A DNA stretch of 64,000 bases from positions 8,627 to 72,626 of the forward strand of contig CAYQTO010000004.1 in the NCBI GenBank assembly GCA_964420455.1. The letters are read 5' to 3'. Below, in pieces: positions 62,606-64,000 of this stretch. This stretch comes from CAYQTO01 sp964420455. GTDB lineage: Bacteria; Sumerlaeota; Sumerlaeia; SLMS01. How positions within the stretch are numbered: position 1 is the first letter of the stretch; every line of letters starts with the position of its first letter. A program made the position numbers and the translations under genes. The notes beneath the pieces are model-generated. The model worked only from the letters and a program-made list of their open reading frames with translations. It did not search any database and had not been told where the DNA came from.

Positions 62606-63594
62606 ACTCCCCCATGCCCGCTACTTTCGCCTTCGCCTCCTGGACACTCCTCGGCGCGATGCTGCTATTCACCGTCGGAATGGCCCACGCAGCCCCGAAC
62701 GAGTCGGCCGCCCCCGGCGAGGAAACCACCCGCGACGCCGCCGCCCGCATCCGTGCCTTCATCGGGACGGGCATGTATGGCCCGGGCGCCCTCGAGGTCC
62801 TCCACGTTGCCGAGCAGGCCCTTGTGGAAAAGCACGCCGCCGGCGAGGCGCCCCTCGTCCGCCTCGAGGACCTCTGGGCCCATGCCCTCCAGGAGGGGCT
62901 CGTCCTCTTCGACGACCCGGAACGCCGGTGGGGCCGCACCACCGCCGCGGAAACCGGCGACATGATCGGCCAGACGACCATCGGCCCCTGGCAAATCACC
63001 GTCGCCAATATCCGCAACATCTACGGCCCGCCCTACGGGGTCGACCCGGCGTGGACCAACGAGCAGATCCATGCGTATATACGCGACCGCCCCGTCGTCC
63101 AGGCAAAGATGATCGCCGACTATATCCAGCTGAGCTACGAACAGTTCGGCGTGCGGTCGCCCTACGCCATCCAGCGCTACTTCTGGCTCGAACCCTATGT
63201 ACGGGGCGAAATCGGCCAGGCCGACGACTGGACCCGCAGCCCCGTTGCGAAACCCGGCCCCGGACAGACGTGGCAGGACCTGACGCCCGCCGACAAGGCC
63301 AACACCGGCTTCTACGCCAGGCAGGTCCTCCTCGGCACCAGCTACACCCGCAGCGGGCTCCTCTTCTGGCTTGTGGTTACCGGCAACGAATCCGCCGCCC
63401 GCGAGGCCATCCGCACCTGGCGCGACCAGACGCGCATGGCCCTTGGCGCCGACGGCGTCTATACAACCACCGGCGAGCCCGGCAACTTCGCCCTCTCCCC
63501 GGCGGACATCCTCTTTGCCGACGACCACCCTGAAATCCGTGATCGCCTCCGGACCCTCATTCGCGAGGTCAATGCCTCCGACGCCGCCGAATAG
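62602..63594 (+). CDS. Secreted protein, possibly lysozyme-fold (transglycosylase-like)
   Basis: 330 residues from ATG 62602, which overlaps the DUF202 stop as ATGA; ATG 62614 is an alternative. Signal sequence to about residue 31 (FTVGMAHA). A central segment AETGDMIGQTTIGPWQITVANIR has the layout of the SLT/lysozyme motif (catalytic Glu, then G-x-GPWQI); it is followed by helical segments. This resemblance is by eye and moderate. If right, it would cut peptidoglycan. The C-terminal WRDQTRMALGADGVYTTTG carries a GTCTATAC word. Confidence 0.55.
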   Translation: MNSPMPATFAFASWTLLGAMLLFTVGMAHAAPNESAAPGEETTRDAAARIRAFIGTGMYGPGALEVLHVAEQALVEKHAAGEAPLVRLEDLWAHALQEGLVLFDDPERRWGRTTAAETGDMIGQTTIGPWQITVANIRNIYGPPYGVDPAWTNEQIHAYIRDRPVVQAKMIADYIQLSYEQFGVRSPYAIQRYFWLEPYVRGEIGQADDWTRSPVAKPGPGQTWQDLTPADKANTGFYARQVLLGTSYTRSGLLFWLVVTGNESAAREAIRTWRDQTRMALGADGVYTTTGEPGNFALSPADILFADDHPEIRDRLRTLIREVNASDAAE

Positions 63595-63603
63595 GCACCC
63601 TCG

Positions 63604-64000
63604 CTAGGTGTTTTCCTTCAACCACTCCAGCACTTCCGCCGGATGGTCCGCGTTGCCCGACGCCTTGTCCCAATGCGCGACGATCTTCTGATCCGGCCCG
63701 ATCACAAACGTCTCCCGGCTCACCCCCAGGAACGTCTTGCCATACATCGACTTCTCCTTCCAAACTCCATATTTCTCGGCCACCTCGTTCTTCTCGTCGG
63801 CAAGGAGGACGTGCCGCAGGCCGTGCTTCTCGGCGAACTTTTTCTTCGACGCTGCATCCAGGATGCTCACGCTCATGACAATCGCGCCCAGCTTTTCGAA
63901 CTCGTCCAGGTGCGCCGTGAACCCGCAGGACTCCTTGGTGCAGCCCGGCGTGTCGTCCTTCGGATAGAAGAACAGCACCACGTTCTTGCCCTTGTAGTCG
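63604..64000 (-). CDS. bcp: Bcp/PrxQ-type thioredoxin-dependent peroxiredoxin, 5' end off window
   Basis: 132 codons are visible; the first residues of the gene lie beyond 64000. The reading DYKGKNVVLFFYPKDDTPGCTKESCGF contains the peroxidatic Cys (PGCT) and, five residues on, the resolving Cys of alpha-type PrxQ. The rest (VSILDAASKKKFAEKHGL, LLADEKNEVAEKYGVW, GVSRETFVIGPDQKI) is typical. It reduces hydroperoxides at the expense of thioredoxin in the cytoplasm. Confidence 0.95.
   Translation of the reverse strand, partial: DYKGKNVVLFFYPKDDTPGCTKESCGFTAHLDEFEKLGAIVMSVSILDAASKKKFAEKHGLRHVLLADEKNEVAEKYGVWKEKSMYGKTFLGVSRETFVIGPDQKIVAHWDKASGNADHPAEVLEWLKENT

Overview
The window is 64 kb of high-GC (roughly 62-66% by eye), densely packed bacterial chromosome with both strands in use. 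Many starts are fused to the previous stop as ATGA or GTGA. Signal peptides, lipoboxes, an RND pump, PpiD-like and ZnuA-like proteins indicate a diderm. The mix of a DUF4912 protein, a type IV pilin-like protein with a GPDxD and YDPTNGT tail, a C25 (gingipain-type) lipoprotein, a SUMF1-domain protein, a Bacteroidetes-type dihydroorotase and an IHF/HU protein suits a lineage near Planctomycetota, Sumerlaeota or Hydrogenedentota. That placement is only an inference. There are no rRNAs, tRNAs, transposases, phage genes or CRISPR arrays.

Layout. 0-6 kb: end of an M14 peptidase coupled to a REC-ATPase regulator, tgt, and a PAS/GAF/GGDEF/EAL sensor. 6-8.4 kb: a zinc-type ABC transporter whose ATPase gene is frameshifted in its Walker A motif. 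8.4-13 kb: secreted cell-wall type hydrolases (a serine beta-lactamase-like protein, a NagZ-like GH3 enzyme, an esterase-SGNH fusion). 13-18 kb: small envelope proteins, an RND pump, an HU/IHF protein. 18-23.5 kb: two coupled lipoproteins, the larger a C25 peptidase. 23.5-28.3 kb: an alpha-oxoamine synthase (serine palmitoyltransferase-like), a sigma-54 activator coupled to a thioredoxin fold without CxxC, and two small heat-shock proteins. 28.3-34.4 kb: a YugP-type metalloprotease, a SAM-riboswitch-like leader with promoter and terminator before an orphan gene, aspS, a secreted ADP-ribosylglycohydrolase. 34.5-40.7 kb: a sugar ABC importer lacking its ATPase, then clpB. 40.8-47.5 kb: pyrC, ilvE, a two-REC regulator, rsmC, cstA. 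47.7-57 kb: a PpiD-like chaperone, a DUF4912 protein, a 6S RNA, gyrA, a secreted protein, a GNAT-nitrilase fusion. 57-64 kb: a methyltransferase that seems to start at CTG, an ECF S component, a pilin, a SUMF1-domain protein, YihY, DUF202, a possible lysozyme-fold protein, and a Bcp peroxiredoxin cut by the window edge.

The most unusual signal is not a gene. The 8-mer GTATAGAC (complement GTCTATAC) occurs 21 times, where under one copy would be expected in DNA of this composition. It is nearly always inside genes, in both orientations and several frames, at the cost of rare codons (ATA, AGA), and always follows a pyrimidine. It behaves like a selected genome-wide DNA word, such as an uptake or chromosome-organisation signal. 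A second shared element, ACGTCGCA/TGCGACGT, lies upstream of both the hsp20 pair and clpB and may be an undescribed heat-shock operator.
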